This document shows, piece after piece, positions 1 to 8,410 of a stretch of 64,000 nt of DNA; within the stretch, counting starts at the first letter, position 1, and each line of letters begins with the position of its first letter. The notes beneath the pieces were generated by a model. The model was not told the origin of the DNA. It saw only the letters and a program-made list of their open reading frames with translations, and ran no database searches. The position numbers and the translations under genes are program-made. Source of the stretch: Sphaerisporangium melleum (lineage in GTDB: Bacteria > Actinomycetota > Actinomycetes > Streptosporangiales > Streptosporangiaceae); contig NZ_BMNT01000039.1 in the NCBI RefSeq assembly GCF_014646695.1, positions 32,687 to 96,686 of the forward strand, written 5' to 3'.

Positions 1-672
1 AAAGAGGTGCTGAAGGACGCCGTCATCACCCTCATCCCGTCCTCCGGGCCGGTGAAGGTCCCGGTGCCGAACGTGGTCAACCTCTCCGAGGGCGACGCGC
101 GGGCCAAGATCTCCGAGGTCGGTCTCACGCCGGGCAGCGTGAGCCGGGTGCCGAGCGACACCGTCCAGCGTGGTCTGGTGATGCGCACCAGCCCGGCCGT
201 GGGCACCAGGCTCCGCGAGGGCAGCAAGGTGCAGCTCGTGCTCAGCGCCGGGCTGCTGATGCCCGACGTCAGCGAGATGCAGTGCGACCAGGCCGACGCC
301 TTCCTGCGGCAGAAGGGCTTCAACCCGACGGTCGTCCAGCAGACCGACCAGGCCCAGCCCAACACGATCATCGCGCAGGTCCCCGCGGCCCGCGCCGAGG
401 TGACGGCCGGGCAGGCGGTGCAGCTCACCTGCTCCAAGGGACCCGACACCGGCTTCCACTGGCCCTGGGAGAACCCGGACAACGCCCAGCCCGGCCAGGC
501 CCTGGTGCCCATCCCGGACGTCCGCTTCAAGAAGGTCACCGACGCCGTGAGCGAGCTGCGCACCGCGGGCTTCCGGGTCCGGGTCCGCAAGATCGCCGGG
601 ACCGGTGCGGTGGTCGCGGAGAACCCCCTCGGCCAGGCCCCGGCCGGCACCCGCGTCACCATCTGGCACTGA
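1..672 (+). CDS. PASTA-domain protein, C-terminal part (probably Ser/Thr protein kinase)
   Basis: The reading frame is open from base 1, so the N-terminus lies outside the window. The visible 223 residues hold the end of one PASTA repeat and three further repeats (about residues 18-84, 85-147 and 165-223), each with the PxV...A...L...G pattern and a closing V.L..S.G strand. A WPWENPD linker separates the last two. PASTA repeats bind peptidoglycan fragments and normally form the extracellular part of PknB-type kinases or of some penicillin-binding proteins. No transmembrane or kinase segment is visible, so the kinase assignment is inferred from family habit. The gene stops 365 bp before the next gene, which lies on the other strand. 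Confidence 0.8.
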   Translation, partial: KEVLKDAVITLIPSSGPVKVPVPNVVNLSEGDARAKISEVGLTPGSVSRVPSDTVQRGLVMRTSPAVGTRLREGSKVQLVLSAGLLMPDVSEMQCDQADAFLRQKGFNPTVVQQTDQAQPNTIIAQVPAARAEVTAGQAVQLTCSKGPDTGFHWPWENPDNAQPGQALVPIPDVRFKKVTDAVSELRTAGFRVRVRKIAGTGAVVAENPLGQAPAGTRVTIWH

Positions 673-690
673 CCGCCGCTGACCCGTGAT

Positions 691-816
691 CGCCCTCATG
701 GAGGGCGTCGCAGCGGGATCTCGCAGGCCGGCGGGGACGGCATGCGTCCTCGCCGGCGATCCTCGGCACGGCGTCCCGATCCGCCGGCGCTGATCGGCCC
801 CGGGATCGGGACGCCG
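691..816. terminator. Two inverted repeats after the PASTA gene
   Basis: A short hairpin with arms CGCCCT and AGGGCG (691-696, 702-707) lies 19 bp after the stop codon. A stronger one follows, with perfect 14-bp arms at 769-782 and 803-816 around a 20-nt loop. Neither has a T-run, as is usual in high-GC actinomycetes. Between here and 1037 I see no convincing coding region, so this 365-bp stretch reads as a convergent terminator region serving the PASTA gene and the minus-strand operon. Confidence 0.5.
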
Positions 817-1036
817 GCCGACGCGTGCGCACTCTCGGGAGAACGTGCCCATGTCGCGGCGTGGCCGGTCTACCGGCGTTGCGGCGAGCGGTGGGTGGCG
901 TGGCACCTCGACAGCGCCGCCTCGCGCCGGCGACACGCCGGCGGCCACCGGCCCTGAGGTGTACGCCGAGCGCACCATGGCGACGGACTCGGGAACGGCT
1001 CCCCGACCTGGCCCCCGATGGGCCGGACGGGACCGG

Positions 1037-1477
1037 TCAGGGGTCCGGGTCGTCCGGGGCCGGGGGGAGTCGCGGGTCGGCGCCGGTGCCGGGTTTGCGG
1101 GGACGGCCCGGACGGCGGCGCCAGCGGGCGCCGAAGGCGGCGATGTCGGCCCGATCCCAGAGCTTGCCCGCGGCCAGCACATAACGGGGCGCCGGGAAGT
1201 CGGGCCGCTCGGCGAGCTGGTGCACGCGCGCGCGGGAGACACCGAGGATCTCGCCCGCCTCGACCGCGCCCACCAGGTCCGCACGGCCCGGCTCGCGGCG
1301 CGCCAGCTCGGCCAGGGCGATCAGCAGCAGGTCGGCGGTGGGCCAGTCGCGGCGGCCCAGCCCACCCAGCTCGACCGCGAGCCCGGTGACGTCGGCGGCG
1401 GTGTACCCGAGGGCGACGGCGATGTGTCTGGCGGCCACGAGCAGCTCATGGTCGCGCGGCGACCGCACGCGTTCCAT
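1037..1477 (-). CDS. Small helix-turn-helix DNA-binding protein
   Basis: 146 residues, not assigned to a named family. The C-terminal half carries a MerR/AlpA-like helix-turn-helix: a segment with AGEILGVSRARVHQLAE (about residues 88-104), then a 'wing' PAPRYVLAAGKLWDRADIAA that resembles excisionase-type domains used to read a DNA target. The N-terminal half (DHELLVAARHIAVALGY) is helical with no recognised fold. It lies 47 bp beyond the allantoicase stop, on the same strand, so it may be the last gene of the purine operon or an independent unit. The ATG at 1477 is chosen because the protein reads well from there; no clear ribosome-binding site is seen. A 24-bp dyad sits just upstream. The tail is Pro/Asp rich. 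Confidence 0.6.
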   Translation of the reverse strand: MERVRSPRDHELLVAARHIAVALGYTAADVTGLAVELGGLGRRDWPTADLLLIALAELARREPGRADLVGAVEAGEILGVSRARVHQLAERPDFPAPRYVLAAGKLWDRADIAAFGARWRRRPGRPRKPGTGADPRLPPAPDDPDP

Positions 1478-1493
1478 GGCCCGAGCATGCCCA

Positions 1494-1517
1494 AACCCTT
1501 GAAGCCGCGCAAGGGTT
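1494..1517. promoter_or_regulatory. Perfect 8-bp dyad, candidate operator of the HTH gene
   Basis: AACCCTTG (1494-1501) and CAAGGGTT (1510-1517) are exact inverted copies around an 8-nt spacer, in the 47-bp gap between the allantoicase stop and the HTH start. The location fits an autoregulatory operator. A weak terminator for the upstream operon is the alternative. Confidence 0.45.
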
Positions 1518-1524
1518 GCCCGCC

Positions 1525-2568
1525 TCAGCCGGGCGGGGCGGGGGTGCCGTAGAGCCGGAGCCGTCCCATGCCGCCGTCCGGGTGGATGGCCAGGCGCACA
1601 TGAGTGACCACCCGCTCCCCGGTGAGCCGGAAACGGTGGCGGGTGTCGGGCTGCAACGCGGTGCGGGACAGCAGGTCGAACCACTCGGCGTCCTCCCCCG
1701 GCGTGCCGCCGCCGCGCGCGTCCGCGCCGTGCAGGGCCGCGGCGCCGGGCGCGTTGTAGACGAGGTTGGCGGTGTCGAGCTCGGCGAGGCGGATCACCCC
1801 GGGGGCGGCGAGCCGCACGACCAGCCAGTCGTGGCCGCCGTCCCGCCGGCGGGCGGTCTCCCAGCCCTCGGCCTGGTGGCGGGGCAGGCCGGGGGCGATG
1901 ACGTTGAGCGGCGAGGAGTAGAACTCGTCCGAGCAGGCGGTGACCAGCGCGCCGTTCTCCAGGGCCGCGAGGTCCACCGGCATGTCGGCCCACAGCGCGC
2001 GGTCGGGCACCACCTCGCCGTGCACCCGCAGCCGCGCCACGCCGCCGTCCGGGTGGATGTTGAGCCGGACGTGCGTGTACCGCCGGCCGCCGGGCACCGC
2101 GAAGAAGTGCTCGCTGTCGCCGGTCAGCGGGCTCTTCGGCACGATCTCGGTCCAGGCGGCCGCGGTCAGCTCGGCCACCGAGGGATGGCCCGCCATCTCG
2201 CACGCCTCGACCCAGGCGTGCGGCGGGTAGTTGCCGGTGAACCAGGCGGTGTCCACCACCACGCCCCTGATGACGCCCGGCATGCCGAGCCGGACGATCG
2301 CCCAGTCGTGCCCGGGGTCGCGCCGGCGGCGGGTCTCCCAGCCGTCGTACACCTGCCCGCGCGGCCCGAACGTCCCGGGCTGGAAGGCGGGCCTGCCGGG
2401 CCTGATCAGCGCCTGGCGCTCGGCGAAGGACTCGTCGCTGGCGGCGAGCACCGACCCGCCGTACGAGCGCAGCGCCAGATCGGGGAGCCGGGCCGGGTCC
2501 GCGGACCCGTTCCGCGCCGGGGTCCCTGCCGGGTCGCGTACCGGGCCGTGCGGCGGGCGGAGGGTCAC
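1525..2568 (-). CDS. alc: Allantoicase
   Basis: 347 residues, the usual length for allantoicase (allantoate amidinohydrolase), which splits allantoate into ureidoglycolate and urea. Two homologous jelly-roll halves are visible: each has a GWETxRRRDxGHDWxxVRL segment, a VxDTAxF or ELDTANL strand, and a final THVRLxIHPDGGxxRLRxxG block (at about residues 165-185 and at the C-terminus). This duplication is the family hallmark. The start is the GTG at 2568, whose GTGA overlaps the allantoinase stop, so translation is probably coupled. It is the last recognisable enzyme gene of the purine operon. Confidence 0.93.
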   Translation of the reverse strand: MTLRPPHGPVRDPAGTPARNGSADPARLPDLALRSYGGSVLAASDESFAERQALIRPGRPAFQPGTFGPRGQVYDGWETRRRRDPGHDWAIVRLGMPGVIRGVVVDTAWFTGNYPPHAWVEACEMAGHPSVAELTAAAWTEIVPKSPLTGDSEHFFAVPGGRRYTHVRLNIHPDGGVARLRVHGEVVPDRALWADMPVDLAALENGALVTACSDEFYSSPLNVIAPGLPRHQAEGWETARRRDGGHDWLVVRLAAPGVIRLAELDTANLVYNAPGAAALHGADARGGGTPGEDAEWFDLLSRTALQPDTRHRFRLTGERVVTHVRLAIHPDGGMGRLRLYGTPAPPG

Positions 2569-4175
2569 AGGAGGGCTCCGAAGGGCGGGGTGGAGTCGGT
2601 GACGGGCCTGCCGCGCAGCCACGTGGCGCCGACCACCCCGGTCAGCGTGCGGCCGTGGTAGGGGGTGAGCGGGTTGCGGTGGCGCAGCTCGGCGGCGTCC
2701 ACGGTGAACGCGGCGGTGTCGTCGAAGGCGACCAGGTCGGCGTCGGCACCCACGGCGATGCGGCCCTTGGCCGGCAGGCCCGCGAGCGCCGCCGGCCCCC
2801 GCGCCATCCACTCGGTCACCCGGGTCAGGGGGTGCCCGCGCTCGCGGGCCTCGGTCCAGATGGCGGGCAGGCCGACCTGGAGTGAGGAGATCCCGCCCCA
2901 GGCGGTGGCGAAGTCGGGCGTCTTCAGGTCGGGCGTGGAGGGCGAGTGGTCGGAGACGACGCAGGTCAGCACGCCGGCCGCGAGCCCCTGCCACAGCTCG
3001 TCGCGGTTGCCCTCGTCTCTGATGGGCGGGCAGCACTTGAACTCGGGGCCGCGCACCTGGCCGGCGGTGAGGGTCAGGTAGTGCGGGCAGGTCTCGGCGC
3101 TGACCCGCACGCCGTCGCGCTGCGCGGCCTCCAGCGGCTCCAGGCAGGCGGCGGCCGACACGTGCAGGATGTGCGCGCGGGCTCCGGTGTCGCGGGCGGC
3201 GGCGATGACCCGCTCGACGGCCCGCCGCTCGGCCTCCCCAGGCCGCGAGTCCAGAAATTGGCGATATGTCGGACCGACCGGGTCGGTGAGCAGTGCGGGG
3301 TCCTCGGCGTGCACCACCATGAGCCCGTCGAACGCGGCCAGCTCGCGCATCGCCGCGCGCAGCCCCGTCTCGTCCAGCGGCGGGAACTCCTCCACGCCCG
3401 AGGGCGACAGGAAGCACTTGAACCCGTACACGCCCGCCTCGTGCAGCGGCCGCAGCTCCGCGGCGTTGCCGGGGATGGCGCCGCCCCAGAAGCCGACGTC
3501 GACGGCGCACTTCCCGGCCGCCGCGGCCCGCTTGACCGCCAGGGCCGCGACGTCCACGGTGGGCGGCAGGGAGTTCAGCGGCATGTCGATGATCGTGGTG
3601 ACGCCGCCGGCCGCCGCCGCCCTGGTCGCCGTGGCGAAGCCCTCCCAGTGGGTACGGCCCGGCTCGTTGACGTGCACATGGCTGTCCACCAGGCCGGGCA
3701 GCAGGCACACCTGCCCGAGGTCCACCCGCTCCGCGGCGCTCGCCTCGGCGTCGTAGGGCAGCAGGGCCGCGATCACCCCGTCCCGGACGGCCACCGCCAG
3801 CGCCCGCTCCCCACCGGGGAGCACGACCCGCCGCGACCGCACCACCAGGTCGAACGGCCCCGCCTCGAGGTGCGGATCACCGGGTTGCCGCCCACCGGCC
3901 GGTGCGGCCTCGGAGCCGTCGGTACGGGAGGGCCCTAGGCCCCGCGCGCGCGAAGCCGCAAGGCGCGGAGCAGGCACGGATCCGGGACTGTCGGCGGCGA
4001 GGAGAGCGGGGCCCTCCACACCGGGGTGAGTGGGGCCGTCCGGCTGGGAGTGCGCAGCGCCGTCCGTACGAGAGGGAACGGCAGGACGCTCCGCGGGGAA
4101 AGGCGGGCCACCGGGGGCCGAGGAGGCCTGCGCGGGCCCCGGCGCGGTCGGGCGGGCGGGGTCAGTCGCGGACAT
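2565..4175 (-). CDS. allB: Allantoinase with a long low-complexity N-terminal extension
   Basis: 536 residues. From about residue 105 it is a standard cyclic amidohydrolase that opens allantoin to allantoate. Metal-site motifs are in order: HVHVNEPG, the Lys region GFKCFL (carboxylated in the family), VVHAED, HILHVS, ETCPHYL and SDHSP. The first 100 or so residues are Pro/Ala/Gly/Ser rich and hold an imperfect internal repeat (PSRTDG occurs twice). No other ATG lies between the extension and the core, and the ATG at 4175 overlaps the glycerate kinase stop by 14 bp, which supports the long form. A GTG inside the extension is still possible. The enzyme is cytoplasmic and co-transcribed with allantoicase. 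Confidence 0.92.
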   Translation of the reverse strand: MSATDPARPTAPGPAQASSAPGGPPFPAERPAVPSRTDGAAHSQPDGPTHPGVEGPALLAADSPGSVPAPRLAASRARGLGPSRTDGSEAAPAGGRQPGDPHLEAGPFDLVVRSRRVVLPGGERALAVAVRDGVIAALLPYDAEASAAERVDLGQVCLLPGLVDSHVHVNEPGRTHWEGFATATRAAAAGGVTTIIDMPLNSLPPTVDVAALAVKRAAAAGKCAVDVGFWGGAIPGNAAELRPLHEAGVYGFKCFLSPSGVEEFPPLDETGLRAAMRELAAFDGLMVVHAEDPALLTDPVGPTYRQFLDSRPGEAERRAVERVIAAARDTGARAHILHVSAAACLEPLEAAQRDGVRVSAETCPHYLTLTAGQVRGPEFKCCPPIRDEGNRDELWQGLAAGVLTCVVSDHSPSTPDLKTPDFATAWGGISSLQVGLPAIWTEARERGHPLTRVTEWMARGPAALAGLPAKGRIAVGADADLVAFDDTAAFTVDAAELRHRNPLTPYHGRTLTGVVGATWLRGRPVTDSTPPFGALL

Positions 4176-5307
4176 GGGCGGGCACCTCCGGGAGCCGGTC
4201 GGCGACGAGTGTGGCGGCGAGCCGTTCCAGCAGCGGGCCGGCCTCGGCCATGCAGCGGCGCACGTCCGCCTCGATGTCGGTCAGCGCGAACGCCGCCTGG
4301 ATGCCCGCCGCGCGCAACTGCTCGCCGGTGAGGGTCCGCCGGCCGCAGACGGCGACGACCGGCACCCCGGCGCGGCCGGCCGCCTCGGCGACCCCGGCCG
4401 GGGCCTTGCCGCGCAGCGTCTGCTCGTCGAGCGACCCCTCCCCGGTCACCACCAGGCGGGCGCCGGCGAGCCGGTCGGCGAAGCCGAGCAGGTCCAGCAG
4501 CAGGCCGATGCCCGGCCGGACCCGCGCGCCGAGGAAGGCCAGCGCGGCGAACCCGACGCCGCCCGCCGCCCCGGCACCCGGGGCGTCGCGCAGGCGCACG
4601 CCCAGCTCGCGCTCGGCGACGTCCGCCCAGTGGGCCAGCCCCTCCTCCAGCCGGGGCAGCTCGTCCGGCCCGGCGCCCTTCTGCGGGCCGTACACGGCGG
4701 CGGCGCCGTCCGGGCCGAGCAGGGGGTTGTCCACGTCGCTGGCCACGACGAACGCGGTGCCGGCCGGCCGGGTGAAGCCGGACAGGTCCAGGGTGCGCAG
4801 GTCGGTCAATGCTCCCCCGCCGGGGGGCAGTTCGCGGCCGCGGGCGTCGAGCAGGCGCACGCCGAGGGCGCGCACCATGCCCGAGCCGCCGTCGGTGCAG
4901 GCGCTGCCGCCCAGGCCGAGCACGATCTGCCGGGGGCGGTGGCGCAGCGCCGCCGCGATCAGGTCGCCGGTGCCGTGGCTGGTCGCGGTGAGCGGGGCGA
5001 GCCGGCCTCCGGTGAGCCGGTGCAGGCCGGAGGCCTCGGCCAGCTCGACCACGGCGACGTCGCCTCGCAGGGCGTAGGCCGCGCGCACCGGCTCGCCGGT
5101 GGGCCCGGCGGCGACGGTCTCGGCCCGCCGGAACCCGCAGGCGACGGCGGCCTCGACCGTGCCGTCCCCGCCGTCGGCCACCGGCATGGTGACCACCTCG
5201 ACCTCCGGATGGGCGGCGCGCAGCCCGGCGGCCACGCGCCCGGCCACCTCGACGGCGCTGAGAGATCCTTTGAACTTGTCCGGCGCGACCAGCACATGTC
5301 CCGACAT
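4162..5307 (-). CDS. glxK: Glycerate kinase (GlxK/GarK family)
   Basis: 381 residues, normal for the type II glycerate kinase family, which phosphorylates D-glycerate to 2-phosphoglycerate. The conserved N-terminus (VAPDKFKGSLSA), the SDGGDGT-type segment seen here as VADGGDGT, and LGLGGSACTDGGSGM are all present. In purine-degrading bacteria it salvages the glyoxylate released from ureidoglycolate after glyoxylate carboligase and tartronate semialdehyde reductase; those two enzymes are not encoded in the window. The start is the ATG at 5307, directly before the conserved N-terminus. The end overlaps the allantoinase start. Confidence 0.92.
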   Translation of the reverse strand: MSGHVLVAPDKFKGSLSAVEVAGRVAAGLRAAHPEVEVVTMPVADGGDGTVEAAVACGFRRAETVAAGPTGEPVRAAYALRGDVAVVELAEASGLHRLTGGRLAPLTATSHGTGDLIAAALRHRPRQIVLGLGGSACTDGGSGMVRALGVRLLDARGRELPPGGGALTDLRTLDLSGFTRPAGTAFVVASDVDNPLLGPDGAAAVYGPQKGAGPDELPRLEEGLAHWADVAERELGVRLRDAPGAGAAGGVGFAALAFLGARVRPGIGLLLDLLGFADRLAGARLVVTGEGSLDEQTLRGKAPAGVAEAAGRAGVPVVAVCGRRTLTGEQLRAAGIQAAFALTDIEADVRRCMAEAGPLLERLAATLVADRLPEVPAHVRD

Positions 5308-5431
5308 CACCCGGCGACCTCCACTCCACCTGTCCCGACCTCGCCCGGGGAGCCGCGCCATGGCCGCTCCCGGGCGTGCCCGGGCGGCCGCGGCGTCCCC
5401 AGGAGAATCTTCCACGGCGCGCGGCCGGCGA

Positions 5432-6919
5432 TCACGACCGGCCCCACGGGCGGACGGCGATGCCGCGGTCGGCGGCCAGGCGGAGCAGGCGGCGGTGCGC
5501 GTCCGCGCCGGCCCGGCCGGCGGCGTCGTGCGGCACCGAGCGCAGCTCGCCGTCGGCCACCACGGTGCGCCCGGCGACGAGCACCCGGGCCACGGGCGGC
5601 TGCGCGCCGAAGACCAGCGCGCACACGGGGTCGTCCACGGCCGCGGCGTACCCGTCCACCCGCCACAGCACGATGTCGGCCAGCTTGCCCGGCTCCAGCG
5701 AGCCGATCTCGTCGGCGCGTCCCAGGCAACGGGCGCCGCCGAGGGTGGCGATCTCCAGGGCCTGCCGGGCGGTGAGGGCGGCCGGGCCGTAGCGGGCCCG
5801 CTGGAACAGCAGCGCCTGCCGCATCTCACCCCCGAGCGGGGTGAGCTCGCTGGAGGCGGCGCCGTCCACGCCGAGCCCGACGACCGCCCCCTCCCGCAGC
5901 ATCTCCGAGACCCGGGCGATGCCCGCGCCGAGCCGGCCGTTGGAGCTCGGGCAGTGCGCCGAGCCGGTGCCGGTGGCCGCGAAGCGCTGGATGTCGCGAT
6001 CATGCAGGTGGACGGCATGGGCGAACCACACGTCCGGGCCGAGCCAGCCGAGCTTCTCCATGTAGTCGACCGGCGTGCAGCCCATCTGCTCCAGGCAGTG
6101 CTCCTCCTCGTCGAGGGTCTCGCACAGGTGGGTGTGCAGGCGGACCCCCTTGGCCCGGGCGAGCGCGGCGGCCTCGGTCATCAGGTCGGCGCTGACCGAG
6201 AACGGCGAGCAGGGGGCCACGGCGACCCGCAGCATCGATCCGGGCGAGGGGTCGTGGTAGGCGTCGATGGCCTCGGCCGTGGCCGCGAGGATCTCCGGAA
6301 GGCTCTCCACCACCTCGTCCGGCGGCAGGCCGCCCTGTGAGGCGCCGCGGTCCATCGAGCCGCGGCAGGGGTGGAAGCGCAGGCCGATGTCGCGGGCGGC
6401 CTCGATCTCGGCGGCGAACAGGTCGCCCCGGCCCTTGGGGAAGATGTAGTGGTGGTCGGTGGTCGTGGTGCAGCCCGACAGGGCGAGCCAGCCGAGCCCG
6501 GCGGTGGCGGCGCCCTTGACCACCTCGGCGTCCATGGCCGCCCAGACGCGGTAGAGCGCGGTGAGCCACTCGAACAGTGTCGCGTCCTGGGCCAGGCCCT
6601 GGGACGCCCACTGGTACAGGTGGTGGTGGGTGTTGACCAGGCCGGGGGTGGCCAGGCAGCCGGTGCCGTCGATGCGCTCCGCGCCCGGCGCCTCGGGGCC
6701 GGGGCCCTCACCGAGCGCGACGACCCGGCCGTCGCGGACGTGCAGGTACCCGCGGGTGATCTCCGGACCGGTGACCGGGGCGATCGCCACGTTCTCGATG
6801 ACCGTCTCGGACGCGTGCCCGCCGCCCGCCGCGCTCCTGGTCACAGCCGTGTTCCCGTTGTTCCCGTTGTTCCCGCTGTCCCCGTCCGTGCTCCCGCCCT
6901 GCGCCACGCCGCCGCCCAT
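5432..6919 (-). CDS. 8-oxoguanine deaminase-like amidohydrolase
   Basis: 495 residues, amidohydrolase superfamily (TatD/AtzB-TrzN branch). Metal-site and substrate motifs: NTHHHLYQ, CTTTTDHHY, HTHLCETLDEEEHC, HAVHLHDRDI and GLGVDGAASSE. This combination, including GSMDRGASQGGLPPD, matches 8-oxoguanine deaminase, which converts 8-oxoguanine to urate. That product would feed the urate oxidase encoded upstream in the same operon. Guanine deaminase or another aminohydrolase activity is possible. The first 40 or so residues are Gly/Asn/Ser rich and come from a 9-bp tandem repeat, so the true start could be downstream. The ATG at 6919 has only a weak GGAG upstream. A 124-bp gap separates it from glycerate kinase. 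Confidence 0.82.
   Translation of the reverse strand: MGGGVAQGGSTDGDSGNNGNNGNTAVTRSAAGGGHASETVIENVAIAPVTGPEITRGYLHVRDGRVVALGEGPGPEAPGAERIDGTGCLATPGLVNTHHHLYQWASQGLAQDATLFEWLTALYRVWAAMDAEVVKGAATAGLGWLALSGCTTTTDHHYIFPKGRGDLFAAEIEAARDIGLRFHPCRGSMDRGASQGGLPPDEVVESLPEILAATAEAIDAYHDPSPGSMLRVAVAPCSPFSVSADLMTEAAALARAKGVRLHTHLCETLDEEEHCLEQMGCTPVDYMEKLGWLGPDVWFAHAVHLHDRDIQRFAATGTGSAHCPSSNGRLGAGIARVSEMLREGAVVGLGVDGAASSELTPLGGEMRQALLFQRARYGPAALTARQALEIATLGGARCLGRADEIGSLEPGKLADIVLWRVDGYAAAVDDPVCALVFGAQPPVARVLVAGRTVVADGELRSVPHDAAGRAGADAHRRLLRLAADRGIAVRPWGRS
6851..6886. repeat. 9-bp tandem repeat at the 5' end of the deaminase gene
   Basis: Four head-to-tail copies of GTTCCCGTT, the last two degenerate, encode Gly-Asn-Asn units on the minus strand. 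Copy-number change keeps the frame because the unit is 9 bp. Confidence 0.8.
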
Positions 6920-7014
6920 GGTCTGCGCTCCGTTCCGCTCGTGGTCTCGCTCATCGGGTCTCGGGGTTCCCGCTCCCGGTCACGGTCATCGCGTTCCGCC
7001 GCCGAGCCCGGTCA

Positions 7015-7509
7015 TCAGGAGCGGTCTTCGGTGCCGGTCCGGGCCGCGCCCCTGCGGGCGGCGGCCAGGCGCACGGCGTCGAGGATCTTCTCGTACCCCG
7101 TGCAGCGGCACAGGTTGCCCGCCAGGGCCTCGCGGATCTCGGCGTCGCTGGGCTCGCCGACCCGTTCGATCAGGTCGTGCGCCTGGACGAGCAGGCCGGG
7201 GGTGCAGAAGCCGCACTGCACGGCGCCGCACTCGACGAACGCCTCCTGGATCGGGTGCAGCCGGCCGCCGTCGGCGAGCCCCTCGACGGTGCGCACCCGG
7301 CGGCCGTCGGCCTGACCGGCGGCCACCAGGCAGGCGCACACCGGCAGCCCGTCGAGGTAGACCGTGCAGGAGCCGCACTCGCCCTGCTCGCAGGCGTTCT
7401 TGGCGCCGGGCAGCCCCATGCGCTCCCGCAGCACGTACAGCAGGCTCTCGCCCTCCCAGACGCCGTCGACCGTCTCGTCCCTGCCGTTGACGGTGAGGTG
7501 CACGCGCAT
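7015..7509 (-). CDS. Xanthine dehydrogenase-type 2Fe-2S subunit
   Basis: 164 residues, the usual size of the small iron-sulfur subunit of molybdenum hydroxylases. The plant-ferredoxin cluster motif CEQGECGSCTV lies near residue 45 with the fourth Cys in GLPVCAC. The second cluster is formed by QCGFCTPG and NLCRCTGY. It passes electrons from the molybdenum site to FAD. The ATG at 7509 overlaps the stop of the FAD-subunit gene as ATGA. The catalytic molybdopterin subunit, normally adjacent, is missing: the next gene starts 95 bp downstream and is the deaminase. Confidence 0.9.
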   Translation of the reverse strand: MRVHLTVNGRDETVDGVWEGESLLYVLRERMGLPGAKNACEQGECGSCTVYLDGLPVCACLVAAGQADGRRVRTVEGLADGGRLHPIQEAFVECGAVQCGFCTPGLLVQAHDLIERVGEPSDAEIREALAGNLCRCTGYEKILDAVRLAAARRGAARTGTEDRS

Positions 7510-8378
7510 CACGCGGCCGCCTTTCCCCGGTAGTCGTTCCAGGCCCATGTGAGCGTGCGGCGGGCGAGCACCGCGATCGCGTGGCGCCGGTAGGCCGCGG
7601 TGCCGCGCACGTCGTCGATGGGCGAGGCGGCCTCGGCGGCCAGCTCGCCGAACCGCGCGAGCAGCGCGGGGTCGAGCGCCGTCGCGCCGGACCAGTCGAA
7701 CTCGCGCGCGGCGAACTCCTCGGCGGCGCGGGCGCGCAGCGGGGTGGGCGCGGCCGAGCCGACGGCGGCGCCGAGGCGGCGCTCGCCCGGGTGCAGCGCC
7801 AGGGCGAACGAGCAGACGGCGATCACCATCGCGTTGCGAGTGCCGACCTTGGAGAAGTACTGGGGGCCGGTGGCCGGGCGCAGGTGCACGGCGCGGATCA
7901 GCTCGTCGGGTTCGAGGGCGTTGCGCTTGACGCCCAGGTAGAACCCGGTGGCCGGGATCATGCGGGTGCCGCGGGCGGCGGACTCGGCCTCGATGACGGC
8001 GTCGCAGGCGAGCAGCGGCGGGTGGGCGTCCCCCGCCGGTGAGGCGGCGCCGAGGTTGCCGCCGACCGTGCCGCGGTTGCGGATCTGCGGCGAGCCCACC
8101 GTGCGGGACGCCTGGGCGAGGCCGGGGAGCCGGTCGCCCAGCTCGGTGATGATCCGCGCGTACGGCACGCCGGCCCCGACCCGCAGCAGCCCGTCAGCGG
8201 TGAGCTCCCAGTCGCCGAGCTCGCCGATCGCGGTGAGGTCGAGCAGCGCGGGCGGGCGGCGTACATCGAAGTTGATCTCGACCATGACGTCCGTGCCGCC
8301 CTGGATGGGCACGGCCGTGGGGTCGGCGGCCTTGGCGGCCAGCGCCTCGGCCCAGGTGGCGGGTCTCAGGAAGTCCAT
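7509..8378 (-). CDS. Xanthine dehydrogenase-type FAD-binding subunit
   Basis: 289 residues, matching the medium FAD subunit of xanthine dehydrogenase or related hydroxylases (CoxM/CutM family). The N-terminal FAD-binding motif IQGGTDVM (about residues 27-34) and the second motif TVGGNLGAASPAGD are clear, followed by the CO-dehydrogenase flavoprotein C-terminal domain. The ATG at 8378 has GAGGAGG 8-10 nt upstream. It lies between urate oxidase and the 2Fe-2S gene, consistent with a role in hypoxanthine/xanthine oxidation to urate. The molybdenum subunit must be encoded elsewhere or is lost. Confidence 0.88.
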   Translation of the reverse strand: MDFLRPATWAEALAAKAADPTAVPIQGGTDVMVEINFDVRRPPALLDLTAIGELGDWELTADGLLRVGAGVPYARIITELGDRLPGLAQASRTVGSPQIRNRGTVGGNLGAASPAGDAHPPLLACDAVIEAESAARGTRMIPATGFYLGVKRNALEPDELIRAVHLRPATGPQYFSKVGTRNAMVIAVCSFALALHPGERRLGAAVGSAAPTPLRARAAEEFAAREFDWSGATALDPALLARFGELAAEAASPIDDVRGTAAYRRHAIAVLARRTLTWAWNDYRGKAAA

Positions 8379-8410
8379 CGGTTGCGTCCTCCTCGTCGCG
8401 GCCGGCGCGC

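Noticed and set aside
742..1552. Plus-strand reading frames opposite the HTH gene
   Set aside because: They are antisense to a better-supported minus-strand gene and lack start signals or family features.
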